NCBI RefSeq assembly: GCF_027484705.1
Contig: NZ_JAIXSL010000011.1
Coordinates: forward strand, 1-64,000
Source: Flavobacterium sp.
GTDB taxonomy: Bacteria; Bacteroidota; Bacteroidia; Flavobacteriales; Flavobacteriaceae
DNA length: 64,000 bases
Reading direction: 5' to 3'
Below, piece after piece: positions 51,432 through 61,209 of this stretch. The notes beneath the pieces were generated by a model. The model searched no databases and was not told where the DNA came from. It saw only the letters and a list, made by a program, of their open reading frames with translations. Position numbers and translations under genes: made by a program. Within the stretch, counting starts at the first letter, position 1. The number at the start of each line of letters is the position of its first letter.

Positions 51432-54400
51432 TTATTTTTTAGTGATCTTGACTGTTTTTGTTTGCCCGTTGGCTTTCACTTTTACCAAATACATGCCTTT
51501 GGAAAGCGATGACATATCAAGGGTTGCATTATTATAGCTTACTGTTTTTGAAATTAGTGTTTTCCCTAAAAGATCCATTACTTCTATAGTATCAATATTG
51601 GAAGCGTTTCTCAAAGCAAATGTTACCATGCCGGAAGTCGGGTTAGGATAATATTCAAAAACACCGTTATCAAAAACATTCACACCCAAGAAAGGAACAA
51701 ATTCCGTAGTGCAGGTATTGGTTACTATCGCCGGATTGAAATCGAAGATAATGTCCGCTGTATTGGGGATGATGTCGCCTAAAGCAAATCCTGATTTTGG
51801 TTTGACTTGAAAAGTAAGATATCCTTTTCCGGTAGTACTATCATCGGTTGATGGCGGCAAATCGATTCCCGGAAAGGTCCAAGCCAGATGCGTTCCTATT
51901 CTTTCTAAGAAATAATCAGCACTGGCATCCACCATTTTAACCGAAGACGGTTCGAGTTTCGCATCCAAAATATCGGTTACTTTGATGTTGATGGCGCTTG
52001 CTGTTCCGGTATTTTCGAAATGAATAGTATAGGTAAGATAATCCTCGGATGTGAACCCTGAATGGACAATCTTTCCGCCATGACTTTCGATTTTGTCGTT
52101 CGGATCCCACGAACCTATAATCTCTTGGGTGATTTCGGCGGTATTATTGGCCGGATTAATATCATTGTCAGTAATGGTTATTGAAGCGGAATTGGTGACC
52201 AATTGCCCCAATGCTACCGTTGGAATGGTTGGGGTTTGCAACAAGATGCTAATGCGTCTTGATTCGAAAGGCAATAAATCGGTAAAAGTATAGGTATGAA
52301 CCGTACCTGGCTCACCAATCACGGAAACAGCACTGTCATTGGTGAAAGTAATAGTTCCTGAAGCGATGGTTTGGGTCGAGTTGTTGGTGTAAACAATATC
52401 GTTGGTAAATTCAAAACCGGGTCTTGGAGTCGGGTTGGTTCCCACCAAGCTTATTGACAAATCTTCCCCAGGAATCGTACCGACTACCGGAAAAAGGTAT
52501 GTTGTCATCCCGGTGCCTGCTGCTACGGTAACCGACGGATAAGAGGAAACGCAACTATAATTGGCGGCATATTGCGGTTCTATTTCATAGGATAGGTCGT
52601 AAGTAGTAGTCGGGTTGGATTCATAAAGAAAATAGGGCGTAGTGTAGGCATTGTGTGTTACGCCATCATTGTTGATTTCATATTTAAAATGTCCTAATGG
52701 AAAATTGATCTCGGTCTCGTCCTGAATCCCGTTGGCATTGCTGTCGAGAAAAGCGATGAGTTTGATGCCATCGGAAAAAGTTGTAGGTGTAGTTTCTATA
52801 TATTCCGTGGTGTCAAGAATCGTATACCCATAATAGGTTCCCTTGAAAATCATATACAATCCAATCGGAACATAGCTGCCCAAATTAATATCTTCCTGAG
52901 TCAGAATATCAGTCGAATAAAACGTAGTGTTGTTGGTTTCCCCCGCATTCAAATTGGCAATCGGACCTCCTAAAAGACTAAAACCAGTAAGGGAATCGCT
53001 GAAGAGCGAATCTAAAAAAATGTTGCTGATCGGGGCGCTCCCAATATTTTCAACCGAAAAGACATAAGTCATCACATCCCCTACACTCGTATAACCGTCA
53101 CCATTCGTGTCGGCGTAGGCTATGGAATAAGTTGTTTTCAGGGGCGATTGCACCCTAATATTAATATTTACGGTAGAACAAACACCCGGGTTGGCCACTT
53201 CACACAAAGTATAATTTAATTCATAGGTGCCAATCGGTGCGCCTGCAGGAATAGTAAGAATGCCCTGGGAATCAACGGTGATTCCAGCGTTGTTATCATC
53301 CAAAAAAATGACCACATCAGAAGCATTTACCGGAAGGCCATGCAAGGTGTCATTGGTAAGCAATGCTAACGTAGCTTCAGTTTCTGCAACCGTAACAATC
53401 TGATCATAATGGGCATGAACATTATAATCGTCTAAAAGGGTTACCGTTATCGAATCATTCGAATTAAAAGTATTCCCCGAAAGCACGGTGGCTGTTATTG
53501 TAAAGGTTTCGTTGGTTTCCAACACACCATCAAAAATTGTTGGAACAATTCCAGCATCGAAAGTAGAGGTAAGCCCAGCCGGAATCGTAAAGGTTGCGGT
53601 AATAGGGGTATAATCCAAATGGCCTGCGGTGCCGTCAGTAGTAGTGACCTGAATGACGGTATCTGTATCACTTGGTGCGGATAATGAAAGGTAGAAGACA
53701 ACCTCTGAACCTTCTTCTAAAGTTCCGCCAAAAGGTTCTGGTTGGGTGATTTCAAAATCGGGCAAACCATCATTGTCTTTAATGGTGATTGTTCCTTCAA
53801 CACTAGCATTGACGGTATTCCCGGAAGTTACGGTTCCGTTGATTGTTAAGTTTTCATAAGGTTCATCCAACGTGTCATCCGTTGTGGTAATCTGAATCAC
53901 TTCGCAGCCACTTTGTCCGGCAAAAAAAGTTCGGTCGGTTGTGAATGAGGTGTAATCGTCAGTTCCGGCCGTGCCTGTTGTGGTTACAAAATGGACTACA
54001 ACATCAGCGTTGTAAATCCGGTCTAAATAGGCATAAGCGTATACCTGATCTCCTTCCGTGGTCGTATAATTTTCTATACTTACCGTTGGAAACGTATCAT
54101 TATCAACAACATGAAACGGTACGGAAATTAACGGATTCGCAGCACTTCCTGAGACCACCGTAGCGGTCAAAGTAAAAGACTCGTCGGGCTCGGTAATCGC
54201 ATCATCAATAACATAAATATTAAAATAGCCCCAGGTTTGTCCCGGTGAAATGATCATCGATGCAGGAATGGTGCTTTCATAATAATCCGCCGTAGTCGCC
54301 GTTCCCGGCGTTGCGGTAAAATGAATTTCAATCGGCGCGTTATAAGGATTGCTCAGATTCACGATAGTTCTGGCGATGTTGTTGCCTTCTACCCCGTTTT

Positions 54401-54824
54401 CCGGACTGATGGTAATTGTAGGAGGTAAGTCGTTGTCAAGGATGGATGCAGGTACTCCGAGCGTTATATTTGAAGTGTTTCCGGAGGTCACCGTCGCGCT
54501 TATTATAAATTTTTCCACGGGTTCGATTAGGGCATCATTGGTTGTTGGGATGAATAAAACCTCACTCGAAAGTGCTCCCGCCGGAATCGTTACTGTCGTT
54601 GTCAATGGCGTATAATCCGAGGTGTCTGCGTTATTGGCTATGGTTGTGATATCTACGGTTACCGCCGAGGGAGCTGTGCTGAGGAGCTTTATTGTAAATT
54701 CGTATGGATTACCTTCTAATGTAGTGCCGAGATGGTCGATAGTCATCAGCGGATTCTGTGCCAAAGCAAAGGTAGAGAACAGTCCAAAAATTAGAATTAT
54801 AACGGCAGAGTAATGATTTTTCAT
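51432..54824 (-). CDS. Large T9SS surface protein with four Calx-beta domains, array member 4
   Basis: 1130 residues. A signal peptide (ends at LAQ) is followed by four Calx-beta domains of about 105-110 residues (about 24-470), each with a line like DALIEPVEKF or DAITEPDESF and ending in a DND turn, which in this fold can bind calcium. Then one ND-TLHG module with CEVANPGVC, an SdrD-like module (FLDSNANGIQDETEINF), a PRPGF module, the DPNDK block, and a C-terminal sorting domain (YPNPTSGMVTFAL ... KTVKITKK). Its domain order is identical to array member 3, so the two are tandem duplicates. Function is probably adhesion; this is inference. Confidence 0.84.
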   Translation of the reverse strand: MKNHYSAVIILIFGLFSTFALAQNPLMTIDHLGTTLEGNPYEFTIKLLSTAPSAVTVDITTIANNADTSDYTPLTTTVTIPAGALSSEVLFIPTTNDALIEPVEKFIISATVTSGNTSNITLGVPASILDNDLPPTITISPENGVEGNNIARTIVNLSNPYNAPIEIHFTATPGTATTADYYESTIPASMIISPGQTWGYFNIYVIDDAITEPDESFTLTATVVSGSAANPLISVPFHVVDNDTFPTVSIENYTTTEGDQVYAYAYLDRIYNADVVVHFVTTTGTAGTDDYTSFTTDRTFFAGQSGCEVIQITTTDDTLDEPYENLTINGTVTSGNTVNASVEGTITIKDNDGLPDFEITQPEPFGGTLEEGSEVVFYLSLSAPSDTDTVIQVTTTDGTAGHLDYTPITATFTIPAGLTSTFDAGIVPTIFDGVLETNETFTITATVLSGNTFNSNDSITVTLLDDYNVHAHYDQIVTVAETEATLALLTNDTLHGLPVNASDVVIFLDDNNAGITVDSQGILTIPAGAPIGTYELNYTLCEVANPGVCSTVNINIRVQSPLKTTYSIAYADTNGDGYTSVGDVMTYVFSVENIGSAPISNIFLDSLFSDSLTGFSLLGGPIANLNAGETNNTTFYSTDILTQEDINLGSYVPIGLYMIFKGTYYGYTILDTTEYIETTPTTFSDGIKLIAFLDSNANGIQDETEINFPLGHFKYEINNDGVTHNAYTTPYFLYESNPTTTYDLSYEIEPQYAANYSCVSSYPSVTVAAGTGMTTYLFPVVGTIPGEDLSISLVGTNPTPRPGFEFTNDIVYTNNSTQTIASGTITFTNDSAVSVIGEPGTVHTYTFTDLLPFESRRISILLQTPTIPTVALGQLVTNSASITITDNDINPANNTAEITQEIIGSWDPNDKIESHGGKIVHSGFTSEDYLTYTIHFENTGTASAINIKVTDILDAKLEPSSVKMVDASADYFLERIGTHLAWTFPGIDLPPSTDDSTTGKGYLTFQVKPKSGFALGDIIPNTADIIFDFNPAIVTNTCTTEFVPFLGVNVFDNGVFEYYPNPTSGMVTFALRNASNIDTIEVMDLLGKTLISKTVSYNNATLDMSSLSKGMYLVKVKANGQTKTVKITKK

Positions 54825-54839
54825 AGACTATTCAAGGTA

Positions 54840-57800
54840 TCAGTTTTTAGTAATCTTAACGGTTTTTGATTGCCCGTTGGCTTGCAACCTAATCAAATAT
54901 AAACCTTTTTCCAAAGAAGACAAATCAACCGCGGCATTATTGTAATGGATTGTTTTTGAAATTAATGTTTTCCCCAAGACATCCGTGACTTCTACATTGT
55001 CGATATTGGTTTTTTTCAAATCAAATGTGATGATGCCCGAAGTCGGATTCGGATGGTATTCCAAAGCGTCGTTTTCAAATACATTCACACCTAAGAAAGG
55101 AACAAATTCCGTAGTGCACGTATTGGTTACAATCGCCGGATTGAAATCAAAGTAAATCTCAGCCGTATTCGGGATGATGTCGCCTAAAGCAAATCCGGAT
55201 TTTGGTTTCACCTGAAAGGTTAAATAGCCTTTTCCGGTGGTCGTGTCTGCAATCGATGGCGGCAAATCAATGGCGCTGAAATTCCAAATCAGATGGTTTT
55301 CAATTCTTTCTAAAGAATAGGCGGCACTCGCGTCGACCATCTTAATAGAACTAGAGTCTAATTTTGAATCCAGAAAATCTTCTACCCTAATATTGATCGC
55401 ATTGGCAGTTCCGGTGTTTTCAAACTGAATCGTATAGGTTAAATAATCAGCAGCGGTAAAATTGGAATGCACAATTTGTCCGCCATGCGCTTCGGTTTTG
55501 TCATTAGGATCGTAAGAACCCACAATGGTTTGAGTGACGCTCGAAGTATTATTTAGAGGGAATATATCGTTAACAGGAAGATTGACGCTTGCGGTATTGG
55601 TTACCAATTGTCCAATAGAAACCGTCGGTATGTTAGGCACTTGAAGCCTCACGTAGATATATCGGGTTTGGTAAGGCAGTAAATTAGTAAAATTATAAGT
55701 AAATCCGGTGGCGGTAAGTGTGGCGGTAGATTCCGATATATTGGTGATATTTACTGCGCTGTCTTTGGTAAACGTGACTGTTCCCGAAGCTACGGTCTCA
55801 TTGGAATTATTGGTATATTTTAGGTATTGATAGTAATTAAACCCTGGTCGTGGAGGCGGGTTAGGACCGATTAAATTGATGGACAACTCCTGATATGGGG
55901 TCACAGTAATAGGGAAATTATAAGTGGTGATTCCGGAGCCTGGAGCTACAGTAATATTGGGATAGGAAACCGGGCAGCTATTGTTTGCGGCATAATCCGG
56001 ATTGACCACATAACTTAGGCTGTAGGTGGTCGTAGGATTTGATTCGTAGATGTAAAATGGCGTGGAATATAAATTGTGAACCACACCGTCTTGGTTGATC
56101 TCATACTTAAATTGCCCTAGCGGGAAATTAACTTCTGAGTTGTCTTGAACGCCATTAGCATTGGTATCCACAAAGGCTTTGACACGAATACCATCGGAGC
56201 TATTTAAGGTAAAAGTATTTTGCTGACGCGCCATACCAGTCACTTGATAACCGTAATAGGTTCCTTTAAAAAACAATTCAAACCCTTGAGGCGGAGTACC
56301 ATTAAAACGGCCATAATTAATATCATCCTGCGTTAAAATATGAATGGCAGAAAAAGTAGTGGTGTCGGACTGACCCGCATTCAAGTTTGCAATAGCACTG
56401 CCTGTAATAGTCAGTTGACTGTAATTTTGATATACTTGAATAGACGTTAGCGGCGCGTTGCCAATATTTGCAACCGTAAATTGGTAATGAATAAGATCCC
56501 CCACGCTCGTGAAGCCATCACCATTATAATCGGAGTAACTCAGATCATAAGTTACCTTCAACGGAGATACTACATTGACATTAAAAGTAGTGGTGTCGCA
56601 ACTCCCCGGATTCGCTGTTTCACAAATCCTGTAACTTAACTGATAATAACTACCGATAGGTGCGCTGGCAGGAATGGTTAAATTCCCTTGGGCGTCTAAG
56701 GTGGCTCCAATAGTATTGCTGCCTAGTAAAGTTACCGAAGCGTCAGCAGCATTGAGTGGCGCGCCATGCAAAGTATCGTTGGCCAGCAAGGAATACGTAG
56801 TGCCGACTTCGGCTACTGAAGTTATCGTATCTGTTTGTGCATTAATGTTATAATTGTCTGAAATAGTCACGGTTAAAGAGGCATTTGTGTTGTACGTATT
56901 CCCCGAAGTAACTACTCCATTAACTATAAAAGTTTCGCTTCCTTCCTGCAATTGGTCTAACAGGGTAGGCACTATTAATCCGGTTTCAGAATAAGTTTGC
57001 CCTGCAGGAATCGTGACCGTGGTGGTGAGCGGGGTATAATCTAAACTTCCTGCTGTGCCATTAGCCGTTGTAATCTGAACCGTAGTGGGTGTAGCACTTG
57101 GATTCGTCAAACCGATGCCGATATATGCGTCATCACCTTCTACAGGTTCAACGTCGTAGCCGTAATAAATTTCAAAATCAGGCAATCCATCATTGTCTAT
57201 GACCGTCATGGTTGCCGTTGCAGACGGATTGGTCGTATTGGCAGAAGTTACTGTTCCGGTTACCGTAAAAGATTCGTTGGGCTCGTCGAGCAAATCTTCA
57301 GTGACATTAATTTGAAAAGAGACATAGACACTACCCGCTACAATGGTTTTAGTGGTGTTGATGGCCGTGAAATCAGTACTTCCGGCAGTTCCTGTTGTGG
57401 TGGTCAGCTGAATGACTACATCGGAATTGAAAGGACGGTCTAGAACAGCTGAAGTATAAATCGTTTGCCCTTCGATGGTGTAAGGATCGTCAGAAAGGGT
57501 TAAAGTGGGCGTAGTATCATTGTCGCGTATGGTAATGGTGGATAGCGTCGAAGCATTTTCAGTATTGGCAGAAGTTGCGGTAATATTGATCGTAAAGTTC
57601 TCATCAGGCTCTGTAATCGCATCACTGGTAGTAAATACATTAAAAGAGGAAGTGGTTTGTCCTGCCGCAATGGTGACTGTGTTTGAAATGGCTGTAAAAT
57701 CTGAAGCATTAGCCGTTCCTGTAGCCGTGAGACAAGTAAGCACGACATTAGAATGAAATGGATTGCTCAAAGTGATGGTCATATTAGCGCCTTGCCCTTC

Positions 57801-58250
57801 TACAATGGTCCTGTTATTAATAGAAATGGCGGGTGCTTTATCATTGTCAACAATGTAAACGTATGAATTGTAAACGGTGTTGCTGGTGTCTCCGGAGATT
57901 GCCGTTCCTTTAATGATGAAGTTTTCAAAAGAAGGTTCAATATCAGCATCATTTGTGGTGGCTATCGTCAACGGACCGCTTGACAAAGTTCCGGCTGCTA
58001 TGGTTACGGTAGTAGATAAAGCAGTAAAATCGGTGCTTTCAGCGGTACCAATCGCAGTATTCACATTAATGACTACCGCAGTGGTATGGGCATTATATAA
58101 GTTGACTGAAAACGTATAAGAACTCCCCTCCAGAACATTATAGCCAGACCCGCCATTTGAGATATAAAAACTCTGGTCTTGCGCCGAAGCTGTTGTAAAG
58201 AACACCCCTAAAAGGAAGATCCAAAACGAAACCCAAAAATGCTTTTTCAT
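54840..58250 (-). CDS. Large T9SS surface protein with four Calx-beta domains, array member 3
   Basis: 1136 residues, same domain order as array member 4: signal peptide (ends at ASAQ), four Calx-beta domains (about 27-463; DADIEPSFENF, DAITEPDENF, DLLDEPNESF, DQLQEGSETF), an ND-TLHG module with CETANPGSC, the SdrD-like stretch FVDTNANGVQDNSEVNF, a PRPGF module, DPNDK block and sorting domain (HPNPTSGIITFDL ... KTVKITKN). Near the 3' end the DNA itself is very similar to that of member 4. It follows a terminator at 58288, so it may begin a second transcription unit. Confidence 0.84.
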   Translation of the reverse strand: MKKHFWVSFWIFLLGVFFTTASAQDQSFYISNGGSGYNVLEGSSYTFSVNLYNAHTTAVVINVNTAIGTAESTDFTALSTTVTIAAGTLSSGPLTIATTNDADIEPSFENFIIKGTAISGDTSNTVYNSYVYIVDNDKAPAISINNRTIVEGQGANMTITLSNPFHSNVVLTCLTATGTANASDFTAISNTVTIAAGQTTSSFNVFTTSDAITEPDENFTINITATSANTENASTLSTITIRDNDTTPTLTLSDDPYTIEGQTIYTSAVLDRPFNSDVVIQLTTTTGTAGSTDFTAINTTKTIVAGSVYVSFQINVTEDLLDEPNESFTVTGTVTSANTTNPSATATMTVIDNDGLPDFEIYYGYDVEPVEGDDAYIGIGLTNPSATPTTVQITTANGTAGSLDYTPLTTTVTIPAGQTYSETGLIVPTLLDQLQEGSETFIVNGVVTSGNTYNTNASLTVTISDNYNINAQTDTITSVAEVGTTYSLLANDTLHGAPLNAADASVTLLGSNTIGATLDAQGNLTIPASAPIGSYYQLSYRICETANPGSCDTTTFNVNVVSPLKVTYDLSYSDYNGDGFTSVGDLIHYQFTVANIGNAPLTSIQVYQNYSQLTITGSAIANLNAGQSDTTTFSAIHILTQDDINYGRFNGTPPQGFELFFKGTYYGYQVTGMARQQNTFTLNSSDGIRVKAFVDTNANGVQDNSEVNFPLGQFKYEINQDGVVHNLYSTPFYIYESNPTTTYSLSYVVNPDYAANNSCPVSYPNITVAPGSGITTYNFPITVTPYQELSINLIGPNPPPRPGFNYYQYLKYTNNSNETVASGTVTFTKDSAVNITNISESTATLTATGFTYNFTNLLPYQTRYIYVRLQVPNIPTVSIGQLVTNTASVNLPVNDIFPLNNTSSVTQTIVGSYDPNDKTEAHGGQIVHSNFTAADYLTYTIQFENTGTANAINIRVEDFLDSKLDSSSIKMVDASAAYSLERIENHLIWNFSAIDLPPSIADTTTGKGYLTFQVKPKSGFALGDIIPNTAEIYFDFNPAIVTNTCTTEFVPFLGVNVFENDALEYHPNPTSGIITFDLKKTNIDNVEVTDVLGKTLISKTIHYNNAAVDLSSLEKGLYLIRLQANGQSKTVKITKN

Positions 58251-58287
58251 AATAAATTTTATTAATGTATGAGATCGAAATTATATC

Positions 58288-58332
58288 AAAAAAAGTAAAC
58301 CCTGCAGTATGATTATTACTTCCAGAGTTTAC
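58288..58332 (-). terminator. Terminator inside the cargo array
   Basis: Minus strand: GTAAACTCTG pairs with CAGGGTTTAC (one G-U pair) over an 18-nt loop and is followed by seven T. It lies in the only long gap (114 bp) of the array, between members 2 and 3. Confidence 0.75.
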
Positions 58333-58364
58333 TATGTATTGTTTTTAAGGTTCAGAAACCATCG

Positions 58365-61196
58365 TTATTTTCTGCTCACCTTGACTATTTTCTCCTGATG
58401 ATTTGCTTTCACTTTTACCAAATAAATCCCTTTGGAAAGCGAAGACAAATCCACAGCCGCATTGCTGTAATGAACTGTTTTTGAAATTAATGTTTTTCCT
58501 AAAATATCCACCACTTCTATACTATCAATATTCGCATCGTTTTTCATCGCAAACGTGACGACATCTGAAGTCGGATTCGGATAATATTCAAAAACATCAT
58601 TGTCAAATACATTTACGCCTAGGAAAGGAACAAATGCTGTCGTGCAAGTATTCGTCACAATCGCCGGATTGAAATCAAAGAAAATATCTGCCGTATTCGG
58701 GATCACATCGCCTAAAGCAAAACCGCTTTTTGGTTTTACCTGAAAAACAACATAACCATGACCAGTAACTTCATCATTATCCACCGAAGGCGGTAAATCG
58801 ATACCGTCAAAATTCCAACTGAGTGCATTGCCGATACGTTTTAAAACAAACGGATGGCTGGAGGTAAGCGTTCTTACTGAGGTTTCGTCGAGTTGGCTGT
58901 CGAGCACATCACTCACTTTAACATTCACAGCATTGGCCGTTCCGGTATTTTCAAAACGAATGGTATAAGTCAGATAATCGTTTGCCGAAAAACTTGAGAA
59001 CAAAACCTCGCCGCCATGTTTTTCAGATTTGTCATTCGGATCATAAGAACCGACGACCGTTTGCGTCAGACTTGAGTTGTTGTTGTTGGTATCGGAATCA
59101 TTCGCAGGAACAGAAACCGAACACGAATTGGTCAGTTGTTGTCCTAAAGCAATAGTAGGAATGGTAGGAACCTGCATGTTTACAGTAATATAGCGTGTTT
59201 GATAAGGCAATAAATTCACGAAATCAAAGGTAAATCCGTTAGCGTTAGCGACTGCACCGGGTTCTGAAATACCTGTAATCGACAACAACGAATCTTTGAC
59301 AAAAGTCACGGTGCCGGAAGCAATGGTTTGGTTGCCATAGTTCGAATAAGCAATTTGATTTTGATAAACAAATCCCGGACGTGGTGGCGCAGAATAGTTG
59401 TAAAGTTGTATTAACGAATCTGCAAAAGGCAGCACAGTGATGGGGAAATTATAAGTAATAATTCCTGCCCCAACGGGTACTGTAATGTTAGCATAACTGG
59501 CGGGAGCTACTGTATAATGTGATGCTAATGCACTGTCAATAGTGTAGCTTATATTATAACTATTGGCAGGATTAGATTCGTAAATAAAAAGCGCTCCGTC
59601 AGAAGACGAAGTATTATTGACTGGTCCGCTGTTGATGGCATAGTGAAATTCCCCAAAGCTAAAATTAGGTTCAAAACTATCCTGAACACCATTCGTATTA
59701 TAATCTAAAAAAGCATTGAGTTTGATGCCATCTGATAAGTTGAGGTCAAAATTATCTAAGGCAGCAAAGTCTCCTATGGGCACTCCGTTTTGCGTAAGGC
59801 TGTAAGAGGTGGTCACCACGCCATTATTGATGTCGTCTTGCGTGATTACATAAGTTGCCGTAAACGTCGTATTGTCAATAGCACCGACAGCCATCACAGG
59901 GATTGGCCCTCCAAGAACGGAATAGTCAGAGCTTACAAGCATAACATTCGTCACGTCGCTGCAACTGTCATTGTTAACGGTGAAAGTATAATTCAAAACA
60001 TCGCCCACATTCGTATAGCCATCATTATTAAAATCGACATAGCTTGCAGCACCATATGCTTCAATACTGAATTGGTCGTTGATCGAGAAATTCAGATTAA
60101 AAGAAGGATAGCAATTGGCCAACAAAATATCTTCCGCCAACACATTCAGCGTATAATAAGCAGGCATCAAATTCGGAATCGAAAAGGTCGTTCCGGTTCC
60201 CGTATAAGTCAATTGTTGCAGTAATGAAGTTAGTGAAATGGTCCATGTTCCCGCTTCAGGCAAACCTGATAAATTAATTGTCCCTGTCGACACTTCACAA
60301 GTGGGCTGGACTAAAGAATCAATCACCGGCGTTGCAGCTCTACAAAAATCAACCGTGATGGTTACTGTGGCGGTGTCGCAATTGTTCGGGTTGGCCAATT
60401 CACATATTTGGTAGACTAGAGCGTAAACTCCGCTGGGTGTTTGCGGATCGGCATAAACCTGCCCTTGCGAGTTTAGCCCAACATGAATGTTGGGGGAAGA
60501 CACCAAAGAAAGCGAGACATTGTTTAAAGAAACCGGAAGGTTATTCAATCGATCATTACTCAGAATGGTTCCAACGCCCGGAGGTACAATCCCGCCCAGA
60601 TTACTTAAGGTAACATTATCGTCATTGGCATTGATGGTTTGTGGGATATTGCTGTTGTATGTTGCTGAACCCATACAACCATTAGCATCCGTGACCACCA
60701 CTGAAAATGTTCCTGAGGGCAAATTCAGCACAAAAACACTATTGGTTGTTTCACCAACCAGGGGGGAGCCGTTATAGCTCCATTGGTAAGTGTAAGGTTG
60801 CTGTCCGCCAATTGGGTTCGCAATGATATTAGAAGACGGGTCATTTAAAGTCGCAGTCATCTGGACGTTGAGTGTTGTATTGACAATCAATTCTAATGGA
60901 TAAATTAAAACAGTTCCAACGGTTAAATCCTGAACGCGAATAAAAACAAGTTGTAGCGGAGCAGTAGTTTGATAATTGCCCGGATTTACTATCGCATTGG
61001 TATTGGCATTCGCGTCACTTTCTGAAACATGAAAACTGATGTTGAAATTACTCGGATTCTGATTTCCGAGCCACTCACTATTCAGACTTGTCAAATCAAA
61101 AGTATTGTCGCCACAATAATTGTCCAAAGACACGATTTGGGCAGCGCCGGTATAACCGATTAAGGCAAGAAGAAGTATTAGGATTGATTTTTTCAT
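58365..61196 (-). CDS. Large T9SS surface protein, array member 2
   Basis: 943 residues. Signal peptide ending at TGAAQ; a unique N-terminal part (about 21-120) with CGDNTFDLTSLN; an SprB/PKD-like module (about 120-190; GGQQPYTYQWSYNG, VVVTDANGC); an ND-RLNN module with CELANPNNC; and a second short SprB-like module (QPTCEVSTGTINLSGLPEAGTW). Then come the shared SdrD-like (FLDYNTNGVQDSFEPNF), PRPGF and DPNDK modules. The sorting domain (YPNPTSDVVTFAM ... KIVKVSRK) is of the same subtype as members 3 and 4. It follows member 1 by 13 bp. It has no Calx-beta domains. Function unknown, probably surface adhesion. Confidence 0.82.
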   Translation of the reverse strand: MKKSILILLLALIGYTGAAQIVSLDNYCGDNTFDLTSLNSEWLGNQNPSNFNISFHVSESDANANTNAIVNPGNYQTTAPLQLVFIRVQDLTVGTVLIYPLELIVNTTLNVQMTATLNDPSSNIIANPIGGQQPYTYQWSYNGSPLVGETTNSVFVLNLPSGTFSVVVTDANGCMGSATYNSNIPQTINANDDNVTLSNLGGIVPPGVGTILSNDRLNNLPVSLNNVSLSLVSSPNIHVGLNSQGQVYADPQTPSGVYALVYQICELANPNNCDTATVTITVDFCRAATPVIDSLVQPTCEVSTGTINLSGLPEAGTWTISLTSLLQQLTYTGTGTTFSIPNLMPAYYTLNVLAEDILLANCYPSFNLNFSINDQFSIEAYGAASYVDFNNDGYTNVGDVLNYTFTVNNDSCSDVTNVMLVSSDYSVLGGPIPVMAVGAIDNTTFTATYVITQDDINNGVVTTSYSLTQNGVPIGDFAALDNFDLNLSDGIKLNAFLDYNTNGVQDSFEPNFSFGEFHYAINSGPVNNTSSSDGALFIYESNPANSYNISYTIDSALASHYTVAPASYANITVPVGAGIITYNFPITVLPFADSLIQLYNYSAPPRPGFVYQNQIAYSNYGNQTIASGTVTFVKDSLLSITGISEPGAVANANGFTFDFVNLLPYQTRYITVNMQVPTIPTIALGQQLTNSCSVSVPANDSDTNNNNSSLTQTVVGSYDPNDKSEKHGGEVLFSSFSANDYLTYTIRFENTGTANAVNVKVSDVLDSQLDETSVRTLTSSHPFVLKRIGNALSWNFDGIDLPPSVDNDEVTGHGYVVFQVKPKSGFALGDVIPNTADIFFDFNPAIVTNTCTTAFVPFLGVNVFDNDVFEYYPNPTSDVVTFAMKNDANIDSIEVVDILGKTLISKTVHYSNAAVDLSSLSKGIYLVKVKANHQEKIVKVSRK

Positions 61197-61209
61197 GATT
61201 ACCGCTTTG

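Noticed and set aside
51432..58250. CRISPR or DNA tandem repeat signal in the Calx-beta genes
   Set aside because: Periodicity is at the protein-domain level (about 105-110 residues) with divergent DNA; there are no short identical repeats with spacers.
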